Part shown: positions 17,022 to 25,873 of the stretch, piece after piece
Layout of the letters: every line of letters begins with the position of its first letter
Position numbering within the stretch: position 1 is the first letter of the stretch
Assembly: GCA_027485795.1 (NCBI GenBank)
Contig: JAIXQK010000130.1
Location: 50,110-114,109 of the forward strand
DNA: 64,000 nucleotides
DNA from: Oxalobacteraceae bacterium
Lineage (GTDB): Bacteria > Pseudomonadota > Gammaproteobacteria > Burkholderiales > Burkholderiaceae_D
Reading direction: 5' to 3'
Notes under the pieces: model-generated
Databases searched by the model: none
Told to the model about the DNA's origin: nothing
The model's input: the letters and a program-made list of their open reading frames with translations, nothing else
Made by a program: the position numbers and the translations under genes

Positions 17022-18752
17022 TCAGCGAATAATCTCTGGCGTGAGCGCTTGGATGGCTTGGTAGTTGGTCAAGAATACACGCCCGTGCAGATGTTCGAGC
17101 AGATGGCTGCTCTTGAGTTTATCCATTACCGGCCCCTTGATTTCTGAAAAATGCAATGTAATCCCAGCGTCTTTCAGTCGCGCGGCAATGGTTTCCAAGC
17201 TTTCCAAAGCGCTGGCATCAATGTCGTTGACTGCAGAGCATTGAAGCAATACGTGCTCCAGATCTGGGCGGGTTGCTACCTCAGCATTAATGCGGTCTTC
17301 AATTGCCCGGGCGTTCGCAAAAAACATACTGGCGTCTACGCGCAGGCACAGTAACTTTGGGCTGATCAGGACATTGTGTCGCTGCACATTCCGAAAATAC
17401 TCGGTGCCTGGCACTAATCCAACCGTGGCGATATGCGGGCGACTGGCACGAAACAAAAACAGCGCGAGCGATGTCGCTACGCCTGTCACCAAGCCAGTTT
17501 CAACCCCGATAAACAGAGTACCCATTAATGTTGTGGCCACTGCGATGAAGTCGAGTTTCGAGAAGCGCCAGGTGGATTTCAATATCTTGAAGTCCACCAG
17601 GGAAAGTACGGCCACAATAATGGTCGCCGCCAGCGTGGCTTGCGGTAAATAAAATAGTGTTGGCGTTAACAATAGCGAAGCCAGGGTAATGCCTACCGCA
17701 GTATAGATACCTGCCGCTGGTGTGACGGCGCCCGCCTCAAAGTTAACGACAGATCGCGCAAACCCACCTGTTACAGGGAATCCGCCGGTGAATGCCGCGG
17801 ATAAATTACTGCCACCCAGAGCAATCAGCTCTTGATCGGGTTCGATACGTTGACGACGCTTGGCGGCCAGGGTTTGGCCGACCGAGACTGACTCTACAAA
17901 GCCAATCACGCTAATCAGCAGGGCAGGGACCAGCAGTTTTTGCCAGAGGTTTAAGTCCCATAAGGGTAGTGTGATCGGGGGCAGTCCTTGCGGCACGGTA
18001 CCGACTAATTTCATGCCTTGTGCTTGCCAATCCAGCTGCCATGCTAGAAGCGTCGTGAGCGCGATTGCTGCCACTGGCCCCAGTTTGGCTAGCATGTCGG
18101 CATTTTTGAGACTCAAACCGGTCTGCACCAATAAAGGCTGTAAACCTTTGCGTACCCAAAACAAAAATACGATAACGCCGGTGCCGACCATTAGCGTGAG
18201 CAGATGCACGCTAGACACTTGATGAATGAGCGAGTTCAGTAGTTCTACAAAATTGTGACCGTCCGCCTTTATACCCATGATGGTTTTCATCTGGCTGAGT
18301 GCAATCAGCAAACCAGAAGCAGAAATGAAACCAGAGATGACGGGGTGGCTCAAGAAATTAGCCAAGAAACCCAAACGAAGTAAACCCATCAGTAGCAACA
18401 AGCCACCCGATAAGAACGCCAAGGTGATGGCGACTTGCCAATACGCATGCGTACCTGCAGCAGCATGTTCGGCGACTGTCGCAGCCGTCATGATCGAGAC
18501 AACGGCGACAGGGCCTACGGCCAATACACGACTACTACCTAAAACCGCATACAAGACCAGCGGTGCCACGCTGGCATACAGGCCCACCTCGGGCGGTAGT
18601 CCCGCAAGTAAGGCATAGGCCAAACTTTGCGGGATCAACATGATGGTGACGATCAGCGCCGCCACCAAGTCTTTGGTGAAGATTTCTAGATTGTATTGAC
18701 GACCCCAAGCCAGAATCGGCAATGCCGGCAGCCAGCGTGTGGCGGTGCCCAT
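17022..18752 (-). CDS. SulP-family anion permease with STAS domain
   Basis: ATG 18752 starts the family-like region (MGTATRWLPALPILAW). The frame is open to 18938, but the extra 62 residues do not resemble SulP and overlap the next gene. The protein of about 576 residues has 11-14 membrane helices with the SulP hallmark (IPQSLAYALLAGLPPEVGLYAS), a central GGFPVTGGFARS, and a C-terminal STAS domain (LLQCSAVNDIDASALESL). It probably transports sulfate or sulfite. It follows the YeeE pair in the BigR module, which suits export or import of sulfur oxyanions from persulfide oxidation. Confidence 0.9.
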   Translation of the reverse strand: MGTATRWLPALPILAWGRQYNLEIFTKDLVAALIVTIMLIPQSLAYALLAGLPPEVGLYASVAPLVLYAVLGSSRVLAVGPVAVVSIMTAATVAEHAAAGTHAYWQVAITLAFLSGGLLLLMGLLRLGFLANFLSHPVISGFISASGLLIALSQMKTIMGIKADGHNFVELLNSLIHQVSSVHLLTLMVGTGVIVFLFWVRKGLQPLLVQTGLSLKNADMLAKLGPVAAIALTTLLAWQLDWQAQGMKLVGTVPQGLPPITLPLWDLNLWQKLLVPALLISVIGFVESVSVGQTLAAKRRQRIEPDQELIALGGSNLSAAFTGGFPVTGGFARSVVNFEAGAVTPAAGIYTAVGITLASLLLTPTLFYLPQATLAATIIVAVLSLVDFKILKSTWRFSKLDFIAVATTLMGTLFIGVETGLVTGVATSLALFLFRASRPHIATVGLVPGTEYFRNVQRHNVLISPKLLCLRVDASMFFANARAIEDRINAEVATRPDLEHVLLQCSAVNDIDASALESLETIAARLKDAGITLHFSEIKGPVMDKLKSSHLLEHLHGRVFLTNYQAIQALTPEIIR

Positions 18753-18897
18753 CAGCGCACCATCGCCGGTTGTACCATCCGCTTGCAATCTCCCAACATA
18801 GCTGCCCAATAAATGGAAGGTAAAAAGCGTGCGTGATGCCGCTCTGGTTCTACCGCAGTCACTGGCTTCATATCCATGTCGTCTCTTAGCGGTGAGA

Positions 18898-19362
18898 TCA
18901 GGCGGCGTCGAGTTTGGCTTTGCGCGGGGCGTGGACAAATCGATCCATCAACTCGAAGCCCAGCATGCCGACCAGCATGGCTGCGACGAATAAGGTCGCT
19001 TTGGACTGCCCATCCGCCATGGATACCAGCGCTGGACCTGGACAAAATCCTCCCAGTCCCCAACCGGCCCCAAATAACAGGCTGCCGATCACCAAGGGCT
19101 TGTCCATTTGGTTGGTTGTCGGCAAGCGCAGTGCACCGCCCAAGAAAGTCGTGGTGCGTTTCTTGGCGAGTGCGAAAGCAAAAAAGCCCACCACAACCGC
19201 GCCACCCATGACCAGCGCTAGGGAAGGGTCCCAAGCCCCGAACAAGTCAAGAAAGCCAATCACTTTGCCTGGGTCTGTCATGCCTGACGCCATTAGGCCG
19301 ACGCCGAACATCAAGCCAACAACGAATTCGCTTATGCGGGAAAAATGGTTCTTGTTGATCAT
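18898..19362 (-). CDS. YeeE/YedE-type half transporter (DUF6691)
   Basis: The 154-residue protein has about four membrane helices and the sulfur-transport motif LGGFCPGPALVS with a conserved Cys. It starts with ATG 19362 and a strong AAGGAGA upstream. It is a half-size YedE/YeeE protein that pairs with the neighbouring YeeE (19372-19809). Such pairs move thiosulfate or other sulfur species, and here they belong to the BigR operon. Only 9 bp separate the two genes. Confidence 0.9.
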   Translation of the reverse strand: MINKNHFSRISEFVVGLMFGVGLMASGMTDPGKVIGFLDLFGAWDPSLALVMGGAVVVGFFAFALAKKRTTTFLGGALRLPTTNQMDKPLVIGSLLFGAGWGLGGFCPGPALVSMADGQSKATLFVAAMLVGMLGFELMDRFVHAPRKAKLDAA

Positions 19363-19371
19363 GATGTCTCC

Positions 19372-19809
19372 TTAGATGACATGGCGTACGACGAACACCG
19401 TAACAAAGCCAGCGCCCATGAATGAGGCGGTCGCAATCAAAGAGCGGGGCGACAGACGAGACAAGCCGCAAACACCATGGCCACTGGTACAACCTGAGGC
19501 ATAGCGAGTGCCGACGCCAACCAAGAGACCGGCAACGACGATCATCCACTCCGTAGCTTCAATTCGAGGCGCATTGATGTATTCGGCCGGCACCACTGCA
19601 TGAAACACAGTAGGCGCAGCGAACATGCCCAACAGAAAAGCGATGCGCCAACTGGTATCTCCTAGCTTAGGCGGCAGCAAGCCACCCAAGATGCCACTGA
19701 TACCGAGGATACGGCCATTGATCAAAATGAAAAGTGCCGAAGCCACACCTAACAGAATGCCACCTGATAGAGATGACCATGGCGTGAAATGTGCCCAATC
19801 TAAGTTCAT
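19372..19809 (-). CDS. YeeE/YedE-type half transporter
   Basis: ATG 19809 ([13 protein letters not shown]) overlaps the bigR stop as ATGA (19806-19809), so translation is coupled to bigR. The frame is open to 19836. The protein of about 145 residues has four helices and the conserved motif [19 protein letters not shown], whose Cys residues are essential for sulfur transport in YeeE. Together with the DUF6691 protein it probably forms a complete transporter for thiosulfate or persulfide-derived sulfur. Confidence 0.9.
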   Translation of the reverse strand: MNLDWAHFTPWSSLSGGILLGVASALFILINGRILGISGILGGLLPPKLGDTSWRIAFLLGMFAAPTVFHAVVPAEYINAPRIEATEWMIVVAGLLVGVGTRYASGCTSGHGVCGLSRLSPRSLIATASFMGAGFVTVFVVRHVI

Positions 19810-20135
19810 GCTGATGCTCCTGTTTGCGGTCCACAAAATTGATCGAATAAAACGTTCATGATGGCCAGTGCTTGTGGGCTGGCGATTTGGTAGTAAATGT
19901 TTTTGCCTTCGCGGCGGGTCGTGACCAAGGCCTCATCACGCAGGACGGTGAGCTGCTGCGACAGGGTGGGCTGAACAATGCCCAAGGTTTCTTGTAACTC
20001 ACCTACGCGCTTTTCTTCTTGAGATAGCTGGCACAACAGGAGTAGTCGATCAGGGTTGGAGAGCACTTTCATCAATCGGCATGCTTGTCCGGCAGACGAT
20101 CTCATTTTCTCCAAGTCCAAGGTGGTTTGGTCCAT
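19806..20135 (-). CDS. bigR: BigR/SqrR-type persulfide-sensing ArsR-family repressor
   Basis: The 109-residue winged-helix protein has the two sensor cysteines C35 (LLLLCQLS) and C101 (DQFCGP). Their 66-residue spacing equals that known for BigR (C42/C108) and SqrR (C41/C107), where a polysulfide bridge forms and releases DNA. The recognition helix is in GIVQPTLSQQLTVLRDEALV. It is divergent from blh. A 41-bp perfect palindrome in between (20166-20206) is the obvious operator. It heads the operon bigR-yeeE-DUF6691-sulP. Confidence 0.93.
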   Translation of the reverse strand: MDQTTLDLEKMRSSAGQACRLMKVLSNPDRLLLLCQLSQEEKRVGELQETLGIVQPTLSQQLTVLRDEALVTTRREGKNIYYQIASPQALAIMNVLFDQFCGPQTGASA

Positions 20136-20165
20136 GGGAAGAATGTCCTTTTCAAAAACTGATGG

Positions 20166-20206
20166 AATATTCTATTGACAGATAAATTATCTGTCAATAG
20201 AATATT
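20166..20206. promoter_or_regulatory. 41-bp perfect palindrome with two interleaved divergent promoters (BigR operator)
   Basis: Two 20-bp arms, beginning AATATTCTATTGACAG on the left, surround one central A at 20186. Rightwards, TTGACA (20175-20180) and TAGAAT (20198-20203) are 17 bp apart: a near-consensus sigma-70 promoter for blh. By symmetry the same boxes occur on the minus strand (TTGACA at 20197-20192, TAGAAT at 20174-20169) for bigR. Both promoters share the same DNA, so one repressor would close both. Confidence 0.85.
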
Positions 20207-20233
20207 TATAAATTAATTCAAACGGAGCCCAAC

Positions 20234-21109
20234 ATGACCGCAAGCTCGAGCAACCCGCAGGTTCATGGCATTTTTGACCCCGCCACATGGACGGTGACCT
20301 ACGTGGTCTATGAGAAGCCGGGCTCGGCCTGCGCCATCATCGACTCGGTTTTGGACTATGACCCCAAGTCCGGCCGCACGACCCATACCTCGGCCGACAA
20401 GGTGATTGAATTTGTAAAGGCCAACAAGCTCCAGGTCGAATGGATTCTGGAAACTCATGCGCACGCTGACCACCTGACCGCAGCCCCTTACTTGAAGGCC
20501 CATCTGGGTGGCAAGACCGCGATTGGTGACCACATCACCGCAGTGCAGGGTGTGTTCAAGGACATCTTCAACCTGGAGCCGGGCTTCAAGCAAGACGGCT
20601 CGCAATTCGACCATTTGTTCAAAGACGGCGAAACCATTCAAGTGGGAGCCCTCAGTGGCCACACGATGTACGTACCGGGCCACACGCCAGCGTGCGTTGC
20701 GTATCAGTTCGGAGATGCCGTATTCGTCGGCGACACGCTGTTCATGCCGGACGTTGGTACCGCGCGATGTGATTTTCCCGGTGGCGATGCAAAAACCTTG
20801 TATGCCTCAACGAGAAAGATTTTGAGTTTGCCGCCCACCACCCGTTTGTTCATGTGCCATGACTACCCACCGAATGATCGTCCTGTGAAATTCGAGACGA
20901 CCGTGGCAGATCAGCGCGCGAATAATATTCATGTCAAAGATAGTATTTCCGAAGCAGAATTTGTGGAAATGCGTACCAAGCGCGACGCCACCTTGGAAAT
21001 GCCGGTGCTGATCTTGCCCGCAGTTCAAATCAATATTCGTGCGGGGGACTTACCACCCAAAGAAGATAACGGCGTTGCGTATGTGAAGATTCCCTTGAAC
21101 GCCTTATAA
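20234..21109 (+). CDS. blh: Persulfide dioxygenase / Blh metallo-beta-lactamase-fold hydrolase
   Basis: The 291-residue MBL-fold protein has HAHADH (H75-x-H77-x-D79-H80), VPGHTPACV with the third His, VGDTLF with the bridging Asp, and C-terminal FMCHDY. It belongs to the BigR-linked ETHE1-type persulfide dioxygenases, which oxidise glutathione persulfide to sulfite and so detoxify sulfide. It is divergent from bigR with the shared palindrome. No rhodanese fusion is seen; the sulfite may leave through the transporters of the bigR operon. Confidence 0.93.
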   Translation: MTASSSNPQVHGIFDPATWTVTYVVYEKPGSACAIIDSVLDYDPKSGRTTHTSADKVIEFVKANKLQVEWILETHAHADHLTAAPYLKAHLGGKTAIGDHITAVQGVFKDIFNLEPGFKQDGSQFDHLFKDGETIQVGALSGHTMYVPGHTPACVAYQFGDAVFVGDTLFMPDVGTARCDFPGGDAKTLYASTRKILSLPPTTRLFMCHDYPPNDRPVKFETTVADQRANNIHVKDSISEAEFVEMRTKRDATLEMPVLILPAVQINIRAGDLPPKEDNGVAYVKIPLNAL

Positions 21110-21197
21110 AACCTGAATTACCCACCGCTACTAAATGTGATTGGCCATGATGTAAGTAGCCGACCTTCAAGATTGAAAGAAGAAATGGGAGGCTACC

Positions 21198-21482
21198 TCA
21201 GTCCGCAAGTGGGTTACCACGACCAATAGAGCCGATTTGAGTCTTCACCATGGGTACTTGACTCGGAGCGCAGGAAAGCTTGGTGGCATCAAATGCCCGA
21301 CGAAATTCCCTGCGCCTCGCCTCAGACCAGCCCCATGCGCCATAAAACCGAATGGGTTGATGCTGAATGTGGCGGTGATAGTAGTGCAAGTACCGACGAC
21401 AATAGGATTCGAGCGCCGTCATCGGAACGCCATTTGGGCACTGGCTACGGATTTCACGCATGAGGTTTGTTAAATCATCCAT
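21198..21482 (-). CDS. Unknown small basic protein, paralog of 60433-60690
   Basis: ATG 21482 (MDDLTNLMREIRSQ) is preferred over the longer frame start at 21542, because the conserved part starts here. The protein of about 94 residues shares with the one at 60433-60690 the stretch YCRRYLHYYHRH-x-x-x-QP-x-RFYGAWGWSEARRREFR. The shared core is rich in aromatic and Arg residues, as in nucleic-acid-binding proteins. No named family is recognised. Both copies are on the minus strand near tRNA-end/terminator remnants. Confidence 0.65.
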   Translation of the reverse strand: MDDLTNLMREIRSQCPNGVPMTALESYCRRYLHYYHRHIQHQPIRFYGAWGWSEARRREFRRAFDATKLSCAPSQVPMVKTQIGSIGRGNPLAD

Positions 21483-21595
21483 GCCTATCTCCCAATTCAA
21501 AAACAGCACGTCTGTGGCCCGGCGACAGTCAGCTTTCTGCAAAAACTATAGGCTTACCTTAAAATTTCAGGTTGATCATTAAACAGCATACAACA

Positions 21596-21904
21596 ATGAA
21601 ATTATCCCTTCTTATCGCATCGATCCTTGTTACAAGCAATGCCCTCGCAGCCGTACCTGCACCCGCTGAGATCCCGAAGAATGGTGGGTGTCCATCGGGG
21701 TATTCGGAGAAAGGCAATCAATGCGTTCCAAGTGCTTCGGCAAGTTTTGCGATTGTAAAGAGTGAGAATTGCCCAGAGGCTTATGTCGTTGATGGCAATT
21801 ATTGCGTCGCTACCGCAGCCGCAAGGCTGGCGATCCGGCGTGGCGCGATGAGTTGTCCTGCGGGCTTCGAACCGATTGGTAATTACTGCGTCGCGACCAA
21901 CTAA
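21596..21904 (+). CDS. Small exported protein with three Cys repeats
   Basis: ATG 21596 (MKLSLLIASILVTSNALA) gives a clean signal peptide; the frame starts 24 bp earlier. The mature part has three similar units, each CP-x-x-(Y/F)-x(4)-GN-x-CV (CPSGYSEKGNQCV, CPEAYVVDGNYCV, CPAGFEPIGNYCV), with an Ala/Ser spacer (SFAIVKS, RLAIRRG). Each unit probably closes one disulfide. No function is assigned. Confidence 0.7.
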   Translation: MKLSLLIASILVTSNALAAVPAPAEIPKNGGCPSGYSEKGNQCVPSASASFAIVKSENCPEAYVVDGNYCVATAAARLAIRRGAMSCPAGFEPIGNYCVATN

Positions 21905-22009
21905 TCCTATCCTTAGCCATTTGATATACCGGGCAGTTGCCTTGAGCGGCTGAGGGCTTACCAGACCGGCCAGAGCTCGCCGGTGTGTTATCGAATAGGG
22001 TGAGCATTG

Positions 22010-22042
22010 AAAAAGCCCGCAAACATTCGTTTGCGGGTTTTT
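22010..22042. terminator. Bidirectional Rho-independent terminator, tRNA-flank-like
   Basis: Stem CCCGCAAAC (22016-22024) pairs with GTTTGCGGG (22029-22037) over a 4-nt loop, with an A-run before and T-run after. The 43 bp 22011-22053, including the following ATTTTGGCT, match 58801-58843 with four differences. At the latter site the sequence is the tail of a tRNA-Asn 3' fragment, so this may be another remnant of such a border. Confidence 0.8.
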
Positions 22043-22236
22043 GTATTTTGGCTTACCTGTAATAAGCGACTAAGTTGCAGTCGGCGAAGGGGATACGATA
22101 AGGCGACGTTCCTGCGATGTTGGCTTAATCAACGGCGGGATTCGTATACGGTGCGTCAGGGGAGAGTGGTTCTACTTTATCTTTCCTGTCGATGGGATTC
22201 CACCGTTTGAATGAATGACTACTGAAACTCGCACAC

Positions 22237-22440
22237 TCAGACATTTACTCTGGCGGGCGAGGCGTGTAGTTGTAACCCTAGTGCAGTAACGACCTTCATG
22301 ATGGTGCCGAATTCTGGATTACCTTCAGGTGACAGCGCTTTGTAAAGGCTCTCGCGCCCCAGTCCTGTATCTCGTGCGATCTGACTCATGCCTTTGGCGC
22401 GGGCAATATCACCCAATGCTGCCGGCGGTGAGTCATCCCC
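22237..22440 (-). pseudogene. Remnant of HigA/addiction-module antitoxin (HTH)
   Basis: On the minus strand a frame of 67 codons reads ALGDIARAKGMSQIARDTGL, then GRESLYKALSPEGNPEFGTI and MKVVTALGLQL, ending at TGA 22237. This is the C-terminal HTH half of the TIGR02684-type addiction module antidote. The frame stops at 22441-22443 before any proper start, and the usual N-terminal 40 residues are missing. No toxin gene is adjacent. A short form from the internal Met is unlikely. Confidence 0.75.
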
Positions 22441-22495
22441 TCATCGACCCCCCCGCGGTTCGATTTCCGGCCAAATAGAAACCATATTTGCTTTT

Positions 22496-22539
22496 AGTTA
22501 TCAATTTCCGTTGACATAAAGTTTACTGTTTGATAACTT
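22496..22539 (+). promoter_or_regulatory. Promoter of the DUF1611 operon with flanking inverted repeat
   Basis: TTGACA (22511-22516) is followed after 17 bp by TAACTT (22534-22539), a plausible sigma-70 promoter. The perfect inverted repeat AGTTATCAA (22496-22504) / TTGATAACT (22530-22538) brackets the -35 box and overlaps the -10, as an operator would. The same half-site TTATCAA occurs as a compact palindrome at 34927-34942. Confidence 0.6.
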
Positions 22540-22624
22540 TCCCGGGCGGTTCCGTCCTTTGCTTCCCGGATTCGCCGGTTGTATTCGGGAATGTCCACTG
22601 TCGCGTTGCACATCGGGTCTCTCT

Positions 22625-23842
22625 ATGCGAACTAAAGACTTTCATTCGGAAAAAGATGCTCTACGGATCTCACAGGCTGCGTGGTCATTTGCCACCCGCC
22701 GAGTTCCGGTGAGTGCTGCAGCCTTGCTGCTGCCACCGGTTGGCAAGCCTGAAACGGGCGACCTGATTTTGGCTGCGGTGGATTCCCTCGGACAGCACCC
22801 GGGACTGCAATTACCGAGTGGTCGACGCATGCAAATGTTTCCAGGTGATGAGATCGTGGTGGCCTACGGCAACCGCTATGCCTCGAATCAATTCGAATCC
22901 GAGGTACCCAACACCCTCGGACCATGCCACCTTTCTGCAGGTGGCGGCATCGCCTCTCGCGTCACGTCTTGGCACGTGAGGATGAAGAGTCCAACGCAGA
23001 TCACGCCGATCGGCCTGCTGGCAAACAACCAGGGTCGGCGCATTAACCTGCGCGACTACGCACTTCCAACGCTAATGCGTTTTCCATCCAACCATCTGAC
23101 GACGATTGCCGTGGTCGGTACCGGTATGGATTCGGGCAAGACGCAAAGCTGCGCTTACTTGGTCAGAGGTCTGATCGCTGCCGGGCTACGGGTGGCTTAC
23201 ATCAAGATCACCGGTACCGGCGCGGGCGCGGATACCTGGTTGCTCAAAGACGCTGGGGCTTCGCCGGTGCTGGATTTCACCGATGCCGGAATGTCCACAA
23301 CCTATCTTGCACCCCTGTCGCAGATCGAAACTGCCCTTGTGTCTTTATTGGCGCATGCAGCGAACGAGAGCGTCGATGCAGCCGTAGTAGAAATCGCTGA
23401 TGGTGTTTTGCAGATTGAAACCTCAGCGCTGCTGAAGTCTGAGGTATTCGCGTCTCTCGTGGGTGGGTTGATGATGGCATCGCAAGATTCGATGGGTGCC
23501 AGCGCCGGCGTGCACTGGCTCAAGCAAAACGCGCGTCCGCCGGTACTGGGCCTGTGCGGCATCATTTCTGCCGCACCTCTGCAAGCACGTGAAGCAACGC
23601 AAGCACTTGGCCTGACGGTCTACGACCGTCTAGGCCTTGCCAATCCGAGGAATGCAATGGCGATTCTTGCGGGGGCCCAACAACACATGGAGATACTGCG
23701 AGCAACAGAACCCACCTTGGCAAGTCGCATCGTCGACATCAATGGAGAAGCCTATGGAAACAAACAGGATGACGCCAGCACGCTCGGCCGTCGTTGGATG
23801 GCACCTGCCACAGGGAGTACTCCTCCGCCGGGTGCTACGTAG
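22625..23842 (+). CDS. DUF1611 family P-loop protein (DgcN-like N-acyltransferase candidate)
   Basis: ATG 22625 (MRTKDFHSEKD) is the likely start; the frame is open from 22559. The protein of about 405 residues has an N-terminal domain (about 25-165) and a P-loop domain with the Walker A GTGMDSGKT, followed by YIKITGTGAGAD and the acidic motif VEIADGVLQIE. This matches DUF1611. One member (DgcN) is known as a D-glutamate N-acetyltransferase acting with a DgcA epimerase/racemase-like partner; DgcA is not present here. It is the first gene of the cluster to 28909 and overlaps the next by 89 nt. Confidence 0.85.
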   Translation: MRTKDFHSEKDALRISQAAWSFATRRVPVSAAALLLPPVGKPETGDLILAAVDSLGQHPGLQLPSGRRMQMFPGDEIVVAYGNRYASNQFESEVPNTLGPCHLSAGGGIASRVTSWHVRMKSPTQITPIGLLANNQGRRINLRDYALPTLMRFPSNHLTTIAVVGTGMDSGKTQSCAYLVRGLIAAGLRVAYIKITGTGAGADTWLLKDAGASPVLDFTDAGMSTTYLAPLSQIETALVSLLAHAANESVDAAVVEIADGVLQIETSALLKSEVFASLVGGLMMASQDSMGASAGVHWLKQNARPPVLGLCGIISAAPLQAREATQALGLTVYDRLGLANPRNAMAILAGAQQHMEILRATEPTLASRIVDINGEAYGNKQDDASTLGRRWMAPATGSTPPPGAT

Positions 23843-24620
23843 TGATCCCACCAACGAATACTTACTGTATCGCCCGACGGGCGCCTCGATCGACAGTCCG
23901 CTACTAGTGGTGGTTTTAGGCGTTAGCCGCCATTGGCAGCAACAGGTTGCTGCATTCATTCCCGCCTGCGAGCGGCTTGGCGTCACGCTACTGTCACCCA
24001 GCATGGGTGGTGCTGTACGCGCTGGCTACCGTAGCATCGGGCGCCAAGAACACCGTGCCGATGAATTACTGCACGATTGCCTGCGTGAGGTGAGCCTGCA
24101 CACCGGTATTGATGCTACGCGCTTTCGGCTGTTCGGCCACTCATCGGGGGCTCAGTTTGCACACCGCTACCTGATGGCGCATCCCCATCGTGTGGAGTCC
24201 GCCGTGATTGCATGCGCGCGCTGGTACACCTTTCCCGATACTGCACGTAAGTTCCCCTTCGGTATTCGTCCGACGAAGCGTTTGCCGGACCTCGCGTTCA
24301 ATCCGGAGCAGTATCTGCGCGTGCGAATGATCGTCTTGGACGGCACTTTGGATACCGAAGAAGAAGTGTTTCGTCACAGTGATCAGATCAGCGCCCAACA
24401 AGGAAAGAATCGTTTGGAGCGCGCCCGGCGTTGGGTAGCGGCGATGCGTGCTCAAGCGCAGGTGCATGCCATGCCGCCCATGATCGAGCTGATCGAAATC
24501 GAAGGGGTCGGCCACCATTTCGGTCCTTTGTGCCGTGAAGGCCGTCTCGTTCAACGCGTGTTCTGGTCGCTATTTGGTGCCACCGTTGACGAGGAGAGTG
24601 TAAGCACCCAGCACCAATAG
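23754..24620 (+). CDS. Alpha/beta hydrolase (cytosolic member of a paralog pair)
   Basis: ATG 23754 has GGAG 6 nt upstream (23744-23747), inside the 3' end of the DUF1611 gene; an ATG at 23742 is also in frame. The 288-residue protein has the nucleophile elbow GHSSGAQFAHRYL, an acid loop DGTLDTEEE and catalytic-like His in GVGHHFGPL. It has no signal peptide. It is clearly related to the exported hydrolase at 27818-28909 (shared GHS(S/A)GAQF-x-HR, WYT(F/L)P, and (D/R)DT-E-E blocks). Esterase or amidase activity is likely; the substrate is unknown. Confidence 0.86.
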   Translation: METNRMTPARSAVVGWHLPQGVLLRRVLRSDPTNEYLLYRPTGASIDSPLLVVVLGVSRHWQQQVAAFIPACERLGVTLLSPSMGGAVRAGYRSIGRQEHRADELLHDCLREVSLHTGIDATRFRLFGHSSGAQFAHRYLMAHPHRVESAVIACARWYTFPDTARKFPFGIRPTKRLPDLAFNPEQYLRVRMIVLDGTLDTEEEVFRHSDQISAQQGKNRLERARRWVAAMRAQAQVHAMPPMIELIEIEGVGHHFGPLCREGRLVQRVFWSLFGATVDEESVSTQHQ

Positions 24621-24685
24621 CGACCTCGAGTCGCTATCCCCACTAATGCGATCAGTCTGTACAAACTATCGCCAAGGATAAAAAT

Positions 24686-25873
24686 ATGAAGACAAGTTCA
24701 GAGCATGTCGATTGGGGATTTCCTGATGATTCGGCAGAGACAGTATCCAGCCCACGCTCAGGTAGTGGGCCGAGTGCGCGCCCTGCAGGTGTGAGCAGGC
24801 GATTAATTCGGTGGATCGTTATCGTGCTCACCCTTACGATGCTCGTTATCGCACTATGGGTGTTCAGCACACACCGTGCGCAGAATGTTATCTCGCGTAA
24901 TGCTTTTGTGAAGACGGAGTTGACTAACGTTGGCGCCCGTTTTGATGGTCGCGTTGCATCTGTAGAAGTAACGCCAGGCACTCGCGTCAATGCCGGACAA
25001 ATCATTGCCCGTCTGGACGATGGCCATTTACGCGCTCAAGAAGTGGAAGCTACGGCGAATATTGCATCGCTGGAGCGCACGCGTGTGCAAGAGACTGCCG
25101 CTATCGAACAAGAGCGCAGAACACTGGCGGTAGCTTACCAAGAGGCCAAAGCACGCGCGGAGGCGACTCGCTCAGAGGTACAAGCAGCGAAAATACGCGT
25201 CGCTGAAACGCAGGAGTACTGGCGCATCCGCCAAGAGCTTTCCAAGAGCGGCATGATTTCAGCTGAGGCTTTGCGCGAAGCGAATTTAAAGAGGCAACTC
25301 GCACTAGAGCAACTGGCTGCTGCGCAAAGCAACGCAAGTGCTACTGAGGCCGCCGTGCGAAACGCGGAACTCAACATTTCGGGTATTGCCATCCGCCAGC
25401 AGCGGCTTGGTATCTTGTCTTCTGAAATCAATGTAGCAAAAGGCAAATTGGCGCGCGTACAGGCAGATCTGGCGTCAACCATCATCAAGGCCCCGACCGA
25501 CGGTACGATCGTTCGCTGGCTCGTTAACTCGGGTGGGTCGATCAGGGTAGGGACTCCGATCGTGAATATGGTGATCGGCAGCGATCGATGGGTTGAAGCG
25601 TGGATTGATGAAGATGAACTTGAATATGTTCATATCGGAAGCCCCGCCATGGTGTCGTTTCCCTCGCTACCAGGAAAGCAATTCGAGGGCGTGATTGAAA
25701 GAGTCGGCGTTACCACCGACCTTGAAGAGCCCGTCGTTGCCGTGCCCGAGCAACGCACCAACCGAATTCGCAGCGCACCCATTATTGCGGTCATCGTCAG
25801 ATTGTCGAATCCGCCGAGCACATTGCTACCGGGGCTATCGGCGATCGTCGACATCAATCGAAATGGGTTGTAA
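24686..25873 (+). CDS. HlyD-family membrane fusion protein
   Basis: The 395-residue protein has a short cytosolic tail, one membrane helix (about 41-62), a lipoyl-like half (VEVTPGTRVNAGQIIARLDD), a long Ala/Glu/Arg-rich coiled coil (about 115-255), the second lipoyl half (IIKAPTDGTIVRWLVNSGGSIRVGTPIV) and a beta-barrel. It is the periplasmic adaptor of an export system (MFS- or ABC-linked; EmrA/YiaV-like). There is no adjacent ATPase or outer membrane channel; the following 7TM-ATP-grasp protein is the only membrane partner nearby. It lies in the middle of the operon. Confidence 0.9.
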   Translation: MKTSSEHVDWGFPDDSAETVSSPRSGSGPSARPAGVSRRLIRWIVIVLTLTMLVIALWVFSTHRAQNVISRNAFVKTELTNVGARFDGRVASVEVTPGTRVNAGQIIARLDDGHLRAQEVEATANIASLERTRVQETAAIEQERRTLAVAYQEAKARAEATRSEVQAAKIRVAETQEYWRIRQELSKSGMISAEALREANLKRQLALEQLAAAQSNASATEAAVRNAELNISGIAIRQQRLGILSSEINVAKGKLARVQADLASTIIKAPTDGTIVRWLVNSGGSIRVGTPIVNMVIGSDRWVEAWIDEDELEYVHIGSPAMVSFPSLPGKQFEGVIERVGVTTDLEEPVVAVPEQRTNRIRSAPIIAVIVRLSNPPSTLLPGLSAIVDINRNGL

